In this document: in pieces, positions 15,233 to 23,898 of the stretch
Numbering within the stretch: position 1 is the stretch's first letter
Layout of the letters: each line of letters starts with the position of its first letter
Assembly (NCBI RefSeq): GCF_000368145.1
Contig: NZ_KB849283.1
Location: 1,080,324 to 1,144,323 of the forward strand
Length of the DNA: 64,000 bases
Direction of reading: 5' to 3'
Origin: Acinetobacter guillouiae CIP 63.46
GTDB taxonomy: Bacteria; Pseudomonadota; Gammaproteobacteria; Pseudomonadales; Moraxellaceae
Notes under the pieces: model-generated
Databases searched by the model: none
What the model saw: only the letters and a program-made list of their open reading frames with translations
What the model was told of the DNA's origin: nothing
Position numbers and translations under genes: made by a program

Positions 15233-17878
15233 GTGACCCAAAGACACGATCAATTAAGCTCTACTACTGTTTCAATTACGACGACTGCAACCCCAATACA
15301 AAAAACTGAAACGATTTTTCCATCTGCTTTTGATCAAACGGAAATTCAAAACACGTTGACACAAACCGCATTAAAATCAGAACAACTGACGCATATCCCC
15401 AATCTGAGCAAGATTCCTACGTCAACCAAGCGAATCAAGCCCTTAAATAATTTCTTAGGGCAAGATCGCGCTAGAGCCTCTGTAGAAGCAGGGATTGCAT
15501 TACCTTATTCAGGCTACAACATTTTTGCTGTGGGTACGGCAGGTCTTGGCAAAAGAACCATGATCAAGCGCCTGCTGCAACAACATGCCAAAACCATGCA
15601 AACGCCTGATGATTGGGTCTATGTTTATAATTTTAAAAATGCACGACAACCGATTGCACTACGTTTTCAAGCAGGCCAAGGCAGTAAGTTTCAAGCTTTA
15701 ATCCACCAAGCATGGCAAACCATTCTCAAGCAACTTGAACGTCGCTTTAGTGCAGAAACGTATCACAATCGTATTGAACGCATTCGTCAAATTACGGGGA
15801 ATGAGCAACAACTCGCTTTAGTTGAACTGACCAAAGAAGGCGAAGACCTCGACCTAAAACTGATTAATCGTAACGATGAACATATTTTTGTGCCGATCCA
15901 TGTCAAAGATGACAAAGTATTGGAAATGTCACAGGAAGATATTAATGCGCTTGACAGTAAACAGCGCGCAGAAATTAATTCCAATATGCGTTATATGGAT
16001 AAAAAGCTTGAGCGCCTTGGTCTACAACTCGGCGATTTGGAAGATGATGCACGTGATCAAGTTTCTGAACTGAATCGTGATATCGCCAAACAAGTGGTGA
16101 TTCCTCGTATAGATTTGATTTTAAGTAAATTTAAAACCGTACACGGACTCGATCAATACTTAAAGCATTTTGCTGCAGATATCATTGAAAATGTTGAAAC
16201 GATTTTAGATCAAGAAGGTGAAGAGTTCTCTCCTGCTTTATTTAATCGGGTGCCTTCACGTTACCAAGCTAATGTTGTGGTGAGCAATAAGCCAAACTCT
16301 GGTGCACCAGTTATTTTTGAAGACTTCCCAACACACTATAATTTACTGGGACATGTTGAACAGCTGACGCAAAACGGCACCATCACCACCGACTTTACTC
16401 TGATTCGCCCAGGCTCATTGCATCAAGCCAATGGTGGTTTTTTAATTTTAGAAGCAGAACAGCTGTTAGAACAGCCTTATGCATGGCAAGGGCTAAAACG
16501 TGCATTAAAATCAGGACAATTAAAGCTGTCTTCTCTTGAGCACATGCTGACTTTAACTGGCAGTATTTCAATTGAGCCTGCATCTGTGCCGCTCAACTTA
16601 AAAGTGGTTTTATTGGCAGAACCTGAAATTTATTATGAAATTTTAGAACTAGAGCCAGAATTAGGCAGTGTTTTTAAAATTCGTGCTGATTTTACCGATA
16701 CCCTGCAACGTAATGATGATAATGAACAAGCTTATATGCAACTGATTGCAGACTATGTTCAACAAGACAAATTACTGCCTTTTGATCGCTCAGCATTGGC
16801 GGCATTACTAACAGATTCAAGTCGCCAAGCTGAAGACCAGAGTTCATTGTCTCTACATGCTTTGACCCTAGGTGACTTGATCCGTGAATCTCATCATCAC
16901 GCTGCACAGTCAGATGAAAAGTTAGTCACCTCTCATCATATCAACACTGCCCTTAAACATCGTCAATATCGCTTAGGCTATTTAAGAGAACTCTATTGGC
17001 AAGACTTGTCACGTGGTACCCAACTGATTGAGACACGTGGCCATCGCTTGGGTCAGATCAATGCTTTATCCGTGATCCACTATGCTGATGTTGAGTTTGG
17101 TCTACCTTCACGCTTAACCGCTTCTGTATACCAAGGTGGCGGTGACATTCTAGATATTGAACGCAGTGTAGAACTTGGTGGTTCATTACATGCCAAAGGT
17201 GTCTTGCTGATGTCGAGCTTCTTAAAGGCTCATTTTGGTCGTGAACAGATTTTGCATTTCTCTGCTGCCCTCGCCTTTGAACAAAGTTATGGTCAAGTGG
17301 ATGGTGACAGTGCCACGGTTGCAGAACTATCTGCATTGATTTCCGCAATCTGCCAATTGCCTATTGATCAATCGTGGGCGATCACAGGTTCGATGAACCA
17401 ATTGGGTCAAGTTCAGCCTATTGGTGGGGTCAATGCAAAAATTGAAGGATTCTTCGATGCATGCAAACTCCAAGGATTAACAGGCAAACAAGGGGTGATT
17501 ATTCCACGTCAGAATATGCAGCATTTAATGCTTCGCCATGATGTGATTGAGGCTGTCAATGAGGGGCAATTCCATATACATGCAATTGACACCATTGATC
17601 AAGCTTTAGAAATCCTAATGGCACGTCCTGTTGGAACATTAGACAAGAAAGGTCGTTATACCAAAGGTTCAATCTATGCAGCAGTGATGGCACAGCTTGA
17701 ATATTGGCAAGCCTTGGAAGATGGCGTTGAAATAGAGCAAAAGCCAAAGAAAAAGAAAAAGAAAAAAAAGAACAAAGGAAAAAAACAGAAAAAGGCAGAA
17801 GCTGAATCAGCAAGCATCATTACTGACGAAAACCAAACTGAAGTTGCGGCAAAACAAAATAAGCACAAGTCAGCTTAA
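15233..17878 (+). CDS. LonH/YcbZ-like ATP-dependent Lon-family protease
   Basis: An 881-residue Lon-type protein without the usual Lon N-terminal substrate domain. A Walker A-like loop GTAGLGKRT lies at ~100-108, a long coiled helical insertion follows, then the AAA+ region, with GGFLILEAEQLLEQP resembling a Walker B (~400). The C-terminal protease domain has the catalytic serine in DGDSAT (~692) and the lysine in GGVNAKIEGF (~740), the Ser-Lys dyad. The tail (~840-881) is very lysine-rich. Starts with GTG (GGAT seven bases upstream). The family matches E. coli YcbZ/LonH, whose substrates are poorly known. Confidence 0.85.
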   Translation: MTQRHDQLSSTTVSITTTATPIQKTETIFPSAFDQTEIQNTLTQTALKSEQLTHIPNLSKIPTSTKRIKPLNNFLGQDRARASVEAGIALPYSGYNIFAVGTAGLGKRTMIKRLLQQHAKTMQTPDDWVYVYNFKNARQPIALRFQAGQGSKFQALIHQAWQTILKQLERRFSAETYHNRIERIRQITGNEQQLALVELTKEGEDLDLKLINRNDEHIFVPIHVKDDKVLEMSQEDINALDSKQRAEINSNMRYMDKKLERLGLQLGDLEDDARDQVSELNRDIAKQVVIPRIDLILSKFKTVHGLDQYLKHFAADIIENVETILDQEGEEFSPALFNRVPSRYQANVVVSNKPNSGAPVIFEDFPTHYNLLGHVEQLTQNGTITTDFTLIRPGSLHQANGGFLILEAEQLLEQPYAWQGLKRALKSGQLKLSSLEHMLTLTGSISIEPASVPLNLKVVLLAEPEIYYEILELEPELGSVFKIRADFTDTLQRNDDNEQAYMQLIADYVQQDKLLPFDRSALAALLTDSSRQAEDQSSLSLHALTLGDLIRESHHHAAQSDEKLVTSHHINTALKHRQYRLGYLRELYWQDLSRGTQLIETRGHRLGQINALSVIHYADVEFGLPSRLTASVYQGGGDILDIERSVELGGSLHAKGVLLMSSFLKAHFGREQILHFSAALAFEQSYGQVDGDSATVAELSALISAICQLPIDQSWAITGSMNQLGQVQPIGGVNAKIEGFFDACKLQGLTGKQGVIIPRQNMQHLMLRHDVIEAVNEGQFHIHAIDTIDQALEILMARPVGTLDKKGRYTKGSIYAAVMAQLEYWQALEDGVEIEQKPKKKKKKKKNKGKKQKKAEAESASIITDENQTEVAAKQNKHKSA

Positions 17879-17903
17879 GTTGCTTCTTGGCTAAACTTCA
17901 GAT

Positions 17904-17935
17904 AGACAAAGCTTTGAATATTCAAAGCTTTGTCT
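17904..17935. repeat. Perfect 32-base palindrome after the Lon-like gene
   Basis: Arms of 16 bases (AGACAAAGCTTTGAAT and its exact complement) with no loop bases; each arm itself contains the palindrome CAAAGCTTTG. It lies 25 bases past the stop. Only a broken T/A tract follows, so it may act as a terminator or as a protein-binding site. Confidence 0.6.
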
Positions 17936-18064
17936 AATTTATTCTGATAATTTGTTAAATATTCAAAACAAACAAAGATTGAAACAGTGCATCAGTCACG
18001 ACATAATCTCGTCTAGGCAACTGATCAGTTCAGCCAAGTGAAAACAACATAAAGCTTAGCCAAT

Positions 18065-18091
18065 AAAAAAGCACCTTCTGGTGCTTTTTCT
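18065..18091 (-). terminator. Rho-independent terminator of grxD
   Basis: Stem AGCACC/GGTGCT, loop TTCT, with six A on one side and five T on the other, so usable in both directions; it lies 15 bases past the grxD stop. Confidence 0.88.
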
Positions 18092-18105
18092 ACATCATCT
18101 ACTTA

Positions 18106-18447
18106 TTAAGCATCTGCTGCTGGGCTATATTGCTCAATCAATGGTTTTAATTCACCATTTTGGAACATTTCTAGCATAATGTCGCTACCGCCAATCAATT
18201 CGCCATTAATCCACAATTGCGGGAATGTAGGCCAATTTGCAATTTGTGGCAAAGTTGCACGAATATCTGGATTTTCCAAGATATTTACATAAGCAAATGG
18301 ACGACCAATTTGGCTAAGTGCTTCAACTGCACGTGCAGAAAAACCACATTGTGGGAATTGCGGAGTACCTTTCATATAAAGAAGTACTGCATGTTTAGCT
18401 ATTTGATCGCGAATTAACGCTTCTGTATCACGCGCTTGTTCAGTCAT
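18106..18447 (-). CDS. grxD: Monothiol glutaredoxin, Grx4 family
   Basis: A 113-residue glutaredoxin with the monothiol active site CGFS (C34-S37), preceded by MKGTPQFPQ and followed by the TFPQLWINGELIGGSDI glutathione-binding stretch (about 75-92). Members bind and pass on [2Fe-2S] clusters, often with BolA. Single gene with its own terminator; the ATG is the only reasonable start. Confidence 0.95.
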   Translation of the reverse strand: MTEQARDTEALIRDQIAKHAVLLYMKGTPQFPQCGFSARAVEALSQIGRPFAYVNILENPDIRATLPQIANWPTFPQLWINGELIGGSDIMLEMFQNGELKPLIEQYSPAADA

Positions 18448-18612
18448 TGATTAAATCCTCAACTCATCTGCCTGCATTATACCTAAATCCACAATAAAGA
18501 ATATGTCTAGACGATTATTTCCAATTTTATTTATATTAAAGCTTTAAATCTTGCGCATATTTTGGTTAGATAATCCTTTACCCTTTCCACTCCTAACAGA
18601 TAAGAGTTAGTT

Positions 18613-19824
18613 ATGAATAACATTACCCTCGCTCCGGTACAAACTGATCAACCTTCACATTTGATGCCTGTATTCAGCCGTCAACCGATCAGCTTTGTCC
18701 GAGGACGAGGTTCTTATCTTTATACTGAAAATGGTACAGAGTATTTAGATGCATTGACAGGTATTGCCGTGTGTGGCTTAGGACATGCTCATCCTGTGCT
18801 GGCAGAGGCTATTGCAGAACAAGCGGCTACATTAATCCATACCAGCAATATTTACGAAGTCGCTTGGCAAACTGCAGCAGCGCAAAAGCTGGCTGAAGTT
18901 TCGGGTATGGAAGAAATCTTTTTCTCAAACAGTGGTGCAGAATCAAATGAAGGTGCAATTAAAATTGCACGTAAATTTGGTCACTTACAGGGTGTTTCTA
19001 ATCCCAAAATCATTGTTGCGGATCAATCATTCCATGGTCGTACCCTTGCAACGCTTTCAGCTACGGGCAATAAAAAGGTTCAAGAAGGTTTTGCACCATT
19101 AGTTGAAGGCTTTATTCGTGTGCCTTTTGGCGATGTAGAAGCCATTGAAGAAGCCGCTATTCAGCATCCTGACATTGTGGCAATTCTGGTCGAACCGATC
19201 CAAGGTGAAGGCGGTGTCAATACCGCACCTCAAGGCTTTAGCTACCTTGAAGATATTCGTCGTATTTGTAATCAACATAATTGGTTAATGATGCTAGATG
19301 AAGTCCAAACAGGTAATGGTCGTACCGGTAAATACTTTGCTTATCAACATACCAATATTATTCCAGATGTTTTAACCACAGCAAAAGGCCTAGGAAATGG
19401 TTTCCCAATTGGTGCTGTGATGACACAAGGTCGTGGTGTTGGGGTACTTGCTGCGGGAAATCACGGCTCTACTTATAGTGGTACGCATTTAGGCTCACGC
19501 GTTGTCTACACAGTGATTGACTTGATCCAAAAAGAAAACATCGTTGCAAATGCTGCTGAAATTGGAGCATATCTGGTCGATCAGTTCCGTGCTCAACTTG
19601 TAGAGCAAAATGTGATTGTGCGTGGTTTCGGTATGATGATTGGTATCGAATTACCTAAAGACTGTGCCGAATTAGTAAACATTGCACGTGATAAGCATCA
19701 TTTAATTATTAACGTTACTTCAGGCAATGTGGTGCGTTTACTGCCGGCTTTGAATATGAATCATCAACAAGCAGATGATTTATTAAAACGCTTAGTGCCT
19801 GCAATTAAAGAGTTCCTTGCCTAA
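18613..19824 (+). CDS. argD: Acetylornithine/succinyl-diaminopimelate aminotransferase
   Basis: A 403-residue class-III PLP aminotransferase that makes N-acetylornithine in arginine synthesis and commonly also serves the lysine pathway. The PLP-binding lysine is K258 (TTAKGLGNGFP), the cofactor-contacting LDEVQTGNGRTG segment is at 228-239, and SNSGAESNEGAIKIARK at 105-121. AstC (arginine catabolism) is the close alternative; the isolated position, with no ast genes nearby, favours ArgD. Followed by a strong terminator. Confidence 0.88.
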   Translation: MNNITLAPVQTDQPSHLMPVFSRQPISFVRGRGSYLYTENGTEYLDALTGIAVCGLGHAHPVLAEAIAEQAATLIHTSNIYEVAWQTAAAQKLAEVSGMEEIFFSNSGAESNEGAIKIARKFGHLQGVSNPKIIVADQSFHGRTLATLSATGNKKVQEGFAPLVEGFIRVPFGDVEAIEEAAIQHPDIVAILVEPIQGEGGVNTAPQGFSYLEDIRRICNQHNWLMMLDEVQTGNGRTGKYFAYQHTNIIPDVLTTAKGLGNGFPIGAVMTQGRGVGVLAAGNHGSTYSGTHLGSRVVYTVIDLIQKENIVANAAEIGAYLVDQFRAQLVEQNVIVRGFGMMIGIELPKDCAELVNIARDKHHLIINVTSGNVVRLLPALNMNHQQADDLLKRLVPAIKEFLA

Positions 19825-19841
19825 GTGTGTATAAACGCTTT

Positions 19842-19868
19842 AAGAGATTAACCTGTTAATCTCTTTTT
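19842..19868 (+). terminator. Rho-independent terminator of argD
   Basis: Eleven-pair stem AAGAGATTAAC/GTTAATCTCTT, two-base spacer, followed by T run on the plus strand. Confidence 0.88.
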
Positions 19869-19904
19869 GTTTCATCATCATTGCGTATAAAATTGCAGAT
19901 ATAG

Positions 19905-19930
19905 AAAAGCCGCTTTAAAGCGGCTTTTTT
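19905..19930 (-). terminator. Bidirectional terminator between argD and the LysR gene
   Basis: Stem AAAAGCCGCTTT/AAAGCGGCTTTT with almost no loop, T runs on both strands. It serves the LysR gene, whose stop is 32 bases away, and backs up argD. Confidence 0.85.
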
Positions 19931-19961
19931 ATTAGAACTTATTAGAATTAGAACTTTGACT

Positions 19962-20894
19962 TTATGAAGCTTCTTGGAAAATTCTACCACCAGGTAACTG
20001 GCTAAAATATTGTTTCAAAGCATCCAAACAACGATGAATTTTCATCGGCTGCTGTTCACGCTTTAAGGTCACAGCACTTAAAGTGAAAGTTGGTAATTTC
20101 CACTCTGGAAGCACTTCAACCAATGTTCCGTTCATTAATTCTTTTTGCACATCTAAATAAAGGATTCGTGCAATACCATGCCCATGTTGGCACAATGATT
20201 TTGCAACAAATACGTTATTTGTCTGAAGACGATGCTTCATTTCTAAATTAACAACTTCACCTGTTGCACCATGCTGAAATGAAAAATGTTGAGAATTTTT
20301 CATGATATTTATCGGAATCAAATCATGATTCTGTAAATCTTCAGGACGTGAAATAGGTGCTGTTTGATTTAAATAACTTGGCGATGCAACTAAGATCTGA
20401 TCGACTCGTGCAAGTGGCATACAACTCAAGTTATTCGCATCTTCGATTTTTGAAGACATGCGAATAGCAATATCTATACGCTCTTGAATCAAGTCAATAT
20501 ATTGGTTATCTGCTTCAAAATGAACCATCAAACCTCTATGTGCAGACATCCAATGCGATAAAGCAGGAACAACATGTGTTGCTCCTATTTCTGGGGTTGT
20601 CGCAATACGCAAATCCCCAACTAAATCATCGCGCAACTCATTAATGCGGATTTTTCCACGCTCTGCGGCAGCGAGCATTTCTTGACAACTGTGGAAAAAA
20701 GCTTGACCAGCCTCAGTTAAACTCAGCTTTCGCGTAGAACGATGTAGAAGTGTCACTTCCATTTCATGTTCTAGAGATCTAATTTGCTGACTAACCGCAC
20801 TAGTCGTAATGCCAAGGTCACGCGCGGCACCACTAAAAGAGCTTTTTTCAACAACACAAGCAAATACACCCATTGCCCGAAGTTGATCTAACAT
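19962..20894 (-). CDS. LysR-family transcriptional regulator
   Basis: A 310-residue LysR protein: winged helix-turn-helix at residues ~1-60 (FSGAARDLGITTSAVSQQIRSLE recognition region), linker helix, then a type-2 periplasmic-binding-like effector domain (~90-300). Sequence features such as RKLSLTEAGQAFFHSCQ place it with the large CrgA/AaeR-like branch. It is not divergent from a metabolic gene (the next gene upstream is the NlpD-like gene on the same strand), so its target cannot be read from context. Confidence 0.9.
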   Translation of the reverse strand: MLDQLRAMGVFACVVEKSSFSGAARDLGITTSAVSQQIRSLEHEMEVTLLHRSTRKLSLTEAGQAFFHSCQEMLAAAERGKIRINELRDDLVGDLRIATTPEIGATHVVPALSHWMSAHRGLMVHFEADNQYIDLIQERIDIAIRMSSKIEDANNLSCMPLARVDQILVASPSYLNQTAPISRPEDLQNHDLIPINIMKNSQHFSFQHGATGEVVNLEMKHRLQTNNVFVAKSLCQHGHGIARILYLDVQKELMNGTLVEVLPEWKLPTFTLSAVTLKREQQPMKIHRCLDALKQYFSQLPGGRIFQEAS

Positions 20895-20989
20895 AAATTT
20901 CCCTCTGAAATTATGAGCTGTTTCACACTTTTTTGTTCAAAACAACTCATTGTATTATACGAAGAAAATTACACTTTGCATTAAAATAT

Positions 20990-21826
20990 TTAATTTATTG
21001 GTAAAATATTTGCTGGGTTTATCGGTTTGCCATCTAAACGTACCTGAAACTCCAACATGGTACTGCTAGCGCCTGAAGATCCCATCTCTGCAATCTTCTG
21101 TCCTGCTGTCACAGTTTGACCACTTTTCACCAACATTTTGCTGTTATGAGCATATGCAGTAATGTAACCATCAATATGTTTTACTAAGACAAGATTACCA
21201 TATTCTTTTAATCCATCTGCAGCATAAACCACCTGTCCATCTGCTGCGGCAAAAATTGGATCACCTTGATTCCCTCCAAAACGTATTCCTTTAATATTAT
21301 TCGCAATATTATAATTTGCAATAACAGATCCATTTGATGGTTTTACCCATCTCAATTGAGTTGATTGTACTGTCGTCGTCGTTTGTACAGGCGGTGGCGT
21401 TACTGACTGAGCCGTCGTTGTGCCAGTTGGCGACGTCGGCTGCTGCGTTGGTAACTTAATCGTTTGGCGTTGAATTTGTGGTTCATTGCTCGTCAACGGT
21501 TTCGTTGTAGATCTGGTGACATTACCCCCACCTTTTTTCAAACGTAATGACTGCCCTACATAAATTCGATAAGGCGCAGCAATATCATTCATTTCAGCAA
21601 CACTGAGATAACTCAAACCATAACGCATAGAGATTGCACTTAGGGTATCACCAGAACGAACTGTGTAATAGTCAGGTGCAACAGCATAACGTGTAGGGTT
21701 ATTAATTTGAGGCTTCGATGCACACCCAGTCACCACTATGGTAGAGGTGATTGCTATTGTGGACAAAATGATTTTCATCCATCGCTTAGGCATTTGAATT
21801 GGAAGTGTTGATCGAGCCAAAAGCAT
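20990..21826 (-). CDS. NlpD-like LysM/LytM-domain lipoprotein (likely amidase activator)
   Basis: A 278-residue envelope protein. Signal peptide with a lipobox ending VTGC (lipidation at C35), a LysM peptidoglycan-binding domain (~54-97), a Thr/Gln/Pro-rich linker (~100-165), and a C-terminal LytM/M23 fold (~170-275). The metal-binding residues are not conserved: where active enzymes have HxGxD there is KGIRFG, and LEFQVR replaces the LHFE box. Such degenerate LytM proteins (EnvC, NlpD) activate cell-wall amidases at division rather than cut. It follows surE by about 100 bp, as nlpD follows surE-pcm in E. coli. GAGGG lies before the ATG. Confidence 0.82.
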   Translation of the reverse strand: MLLARSTLPIQMPKRWMKIILSTIAITSTIVVTGCASKPQINNPTRYAVAPDYYTVRSGDTLSAISMRYGLSYLSVAEMNDIAAPYRIYVGQSLRLKKGGGNVTRSTTKPLTSNEPQIQRQTIKLPTQQPTSPTGTTTAQSVTPPPVQTTTTVQSTQLRWVKPSNGSVIANYNIANNIKGIRFGGNQGDPIFAAADGQVVYAADGLKEYGNLVLVKHIDGYITAYAHNSKMLVKSGQTVTAGQKIAEMGSSGASSTMLEFQVRLDGKPINPANILPIN

Positions 21827-21932
21827 TGATTTCCCTCTCTACAATCTTAAAATTTAAAAATATTTGCTTAAGATTAGCAAAATACACACGTATTTCACTG
21901 TTTAACAGTGCTTTTTCACAAAGTTATAACAC

Positions 21933-22718
21933 TCATACATCAAAATGACTATGTGAGAGTTGTGATTGTAGTGTTTCAAGAATTGTGTAATTGGTTGCAT
22001 CCATCTGAATTGGCGTAATACTGACACAACCATTGGCAATGGCAAAAAAGTCAGATTGCAGGTTTTGTGCGTTTTTTTGGGGATCTGTCACCGCTTCACC
22101 CGCCAAACCAATCCAATAGACTTGACGACCACGCGGGTCAACCTGACTGGTCATTGGTTTTGATTGTATGCGACGACCCTGATACGTAATTTGAGCCCCT
22201 AAAATTTCTGCGACATCTGGGATATTGATATTTAAGATATGTCGTGGAGGCAGTTCAGGTAATCCTTTGGCAATAAAGTTGTAAACCCAGTTTGCGGCTT
22301 GCGCATAATCTTCAGGGTGGTCATAGGAACGTACATTACTGCCTGCCAATGAAACTGCGATTGCAGGCTGTTTCATCAAACGCCCTTCAAATGCCGCCCC
22401 CACAGTTCCAGAATAAAGGACATCGTCACCTAAATTCGCACCACTATTGATTCCACTGACAACTAAATCAAACTCAAAATCAAATAAACCATTCATGGAC
22501 AAATAAACACAATCAGCAGGTGTGCCGTTTACTGCCCACATATCTGGTGCAACTTGAATCGGTCGAAGTGGTCGATCTAGGGTTAATGCACTTGAAAAAC
22601 CACTGCGCTCACTTTCTGGCGCAACAATAACAACTCGACCTAATGGTCGTAATGCTTTTGCTAAAGCTTGAATACCTGGTGCAAAAACACCATCATCATT
22701 GGCAACTAAAATATTCAC
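21933..22718 (-). CDS. surE: 5'/3'-nucleotidase SurE
   Basis: A 261-residue SurE, a metal-dependent phosphatase acting on nucleoside monophosphates and short polyphosphate. The N-terminal metal site [18 protein letters not shown] is intact (D8, D9), as are SGxN ([23 protein letters not shown], ~85-107) and [14 protein letters not shown] start with GAGAA upstream. The nlpD-like gene follows on the same strand, so the pair is probably co-transcribed. Confidence 0.95.
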   Translation of the reverse strand: MNILVANDDGVFAPGIQALAKALRPLGRVVIVAPESERSGFSSALTLDRPLRPIQVAPDMWAVNGTPADCVYLSMNGLFDFEFDLVVSGINSGANLGDDVLYSGTVGAAFEGRLMKQPAIAVSLAGSNVRSYDHPEDYAQAANWVYNFIAKGLPELPPRHILNINIPDVAEILGAQITYQGRRIQSKPMTSQVDPRGRQVYWIGLAGEAVTDPQKNAQNLQSDFFAIANGCVSITPIQMDATNYTILETLQSQLSHSHFDV

Positions 22719-22834
22719 TAAAAAGTTCTCTGACTAAAAAATATTAAATGACTGCCGAGTAATTTAATTCAAATTTATTGAACAATTATATATAGTTACT
22801 TACTCAATTTTAAATCTAATTTGTGACTATAAAG

Positions 22835-23200
22835 ATGATTACACGTTCTCTTACTCGTACTATTTCTATCGCACTCATCACACTTTGCGCACAATCTGCA
22901 TTTTCAGAAACATTAACTTCACAAGAATCTGATCGAATTGTGAAAGAAGATATTGCCGCTACACAGGTGCTTGCCGAAGTTTGCCCAGCGTTAATTGGAA
23001 ACAACCCTGCATTTCAAACTAAAATCGGAAGTTTAACCCAAACCTTATTAAAGGATTTGTCTAAACCTACAACATTGACTCAGCTTCAACAAGATCCAGA
23101 ATACCAAACCGTACTCAAAGAAGCACAAACCAGTGCCAAAGAAGTTGATCAAGCTGAACACAAAGCAGTATGTGCAGATGTACTTGAACTTCCACACTAA
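22835..23200 (+). CDS. Small secreted protein, paralogue A (Moraxellaceae family, unknown function)
   Basis: A 121-residue exported protein: signal peptide to about residue 25 (ITLCAQSAFS), then a helical mature part with two cysteines (in VCPALIG and AVCADVL) that could form a disulfide. It clearly resembles the product of the next gene (shared pattern IAA-x-x-VL-x-x-[VI]CP-x-LI...AFx...[FY]Q...LKEA-x-[ST]-[DA]-AK...C-x-D). I recall an uncharacterised NCBI family named MCR_0457 for such proteins but cannot check it. ATG at 22835 chosen over a GTG four codons earlier. Confidence 0.75.
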   Translation: MITRSLTRTISIALITLCAQSAFSETLTSQESDRIVKEDIAATQVLAEVCPALIGNNPAFQTKIGSLTQTLLKDLSKPTTLTQLQQDPEYQTVLKEAQTSAKEVDQAEHKAVCADVLELPH

Positions 23201-23228
23201 CATAAGATAAAAAACCTCCCCCCAATGC

Positions 23229-23255
23229 GATGTTAAAAAACCCTTTTTTGACATC
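23229..23255 (+). terminator. Hairpin between the two secreted paralogues
   Basis: Twelve-position stem GATGTTAAAAAA/TTTTTTGACATC (one G-T pair) with a CCC loop, 30 bases past the first gene. It lacks a downstream T run outside the stem, so it may be a weak terminator or an mRNA-stabilising structure. Confidence 0.45.
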
Positions 23256-23382
23256 TTTTGCATTGTTCAGTTTGCGAAAATTTCAAATAAATCTACAACA
23301 TCGATACACTTTCTCTATATTTTTCACAGTTTTTACGTTTAATCTATGCAGGTTCTCAAATTAAAAATTGATTAGGTTATTT

Positions 23383-23757
23383 ATGCGTATGACTTTAAAA
23401 ATGCTTACATTAAGCCTTGTTTCAGCAAGTGGTTTGTTTATGACCCATGCTTTTGCCGCATCTGACAAAATCGAAGTCACACAGCAACAAGTATCTAAAG
23501 AAGAATTGGCTGCAATTTATGTATTGTCGGATATCTGCCCGAGTCTAATTAAAACAGATGCTGCGTTTAATAAAGGTTTTGATCACTTGCTTAAAGACTA
23601 TATGCCTAATGACAAAGATCCTAAAGCAACCTTAAAATCACTTGCCAAGCAAAAAGATTTCCAAAGAGCATTAAAAGAAGCAAAAAGTGATGCTAAAAAA
23701 GCGGGTGATACTGAAAACACAGCAATTTGTAATGACATTAGTAACTATCAGTCATAA
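23383..23757 (+). CDS. Small secreted protein, paralogue B (Moraxellaceae family, unknown function)
   Basis: A 124-residue exported protein with signal peptide (cleavage near residue 26, MTHAFAA) and a charged helical mature part. It is a tandem paralogue of the preceding gene: SKEELAAIYVLSDICPSLIKTDAAF aligns with the same region of paralogue A, and both keep the two cysteines near the start and end of the mature protein. The ATG at 23383, with TAGG upstream, is preferred to a TTG five codons earlier. Function unknown; a periplasmic role is inferred from the signal peptide. Confidence 0.75.
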   Translation: MRMTLKMLTLSLVSASGLFMTHAFAASDKIEVTQQQVSKEELAAIYVLSDICPSLIKTDAAFNKGFDHLLKDYMPNDKDPKATLKSLAKQKDFQRALKEAKSDAKKAGDTENTAICNDISNYQS

Positions 23758-23812
23758 CGATTTCTGCAATTTATTCAACAAATATTGAATTAGTTACAAT
23801 AAGTAAGAAATA

Positions 23813-23848
23813 AGCCGACTTTCCTTATAGAAGTCGGCTTTGCTTTGC
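23813..23848 (+). terminator. Rho-independent terminator after secreted paralogue B
   Basis: Nine-pair stem AGCCGACTT/AAGTCGGCT, nine-base loop, followed by TTTGCTTTG. Confidence 0.75.
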
Positions 23849-23898
23849 CCTAAAATGCTAGCCTGTTTGTGCTCATATAACGATTGGAACGACCTAGA

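Noticed and set aside
17556-17868. Phe/Ser-rich minus-strand frames at the end of the Lon-like gene
   Set aside because: They are the complement of the poly-lysine tail (A runs read as Phe), not genes.
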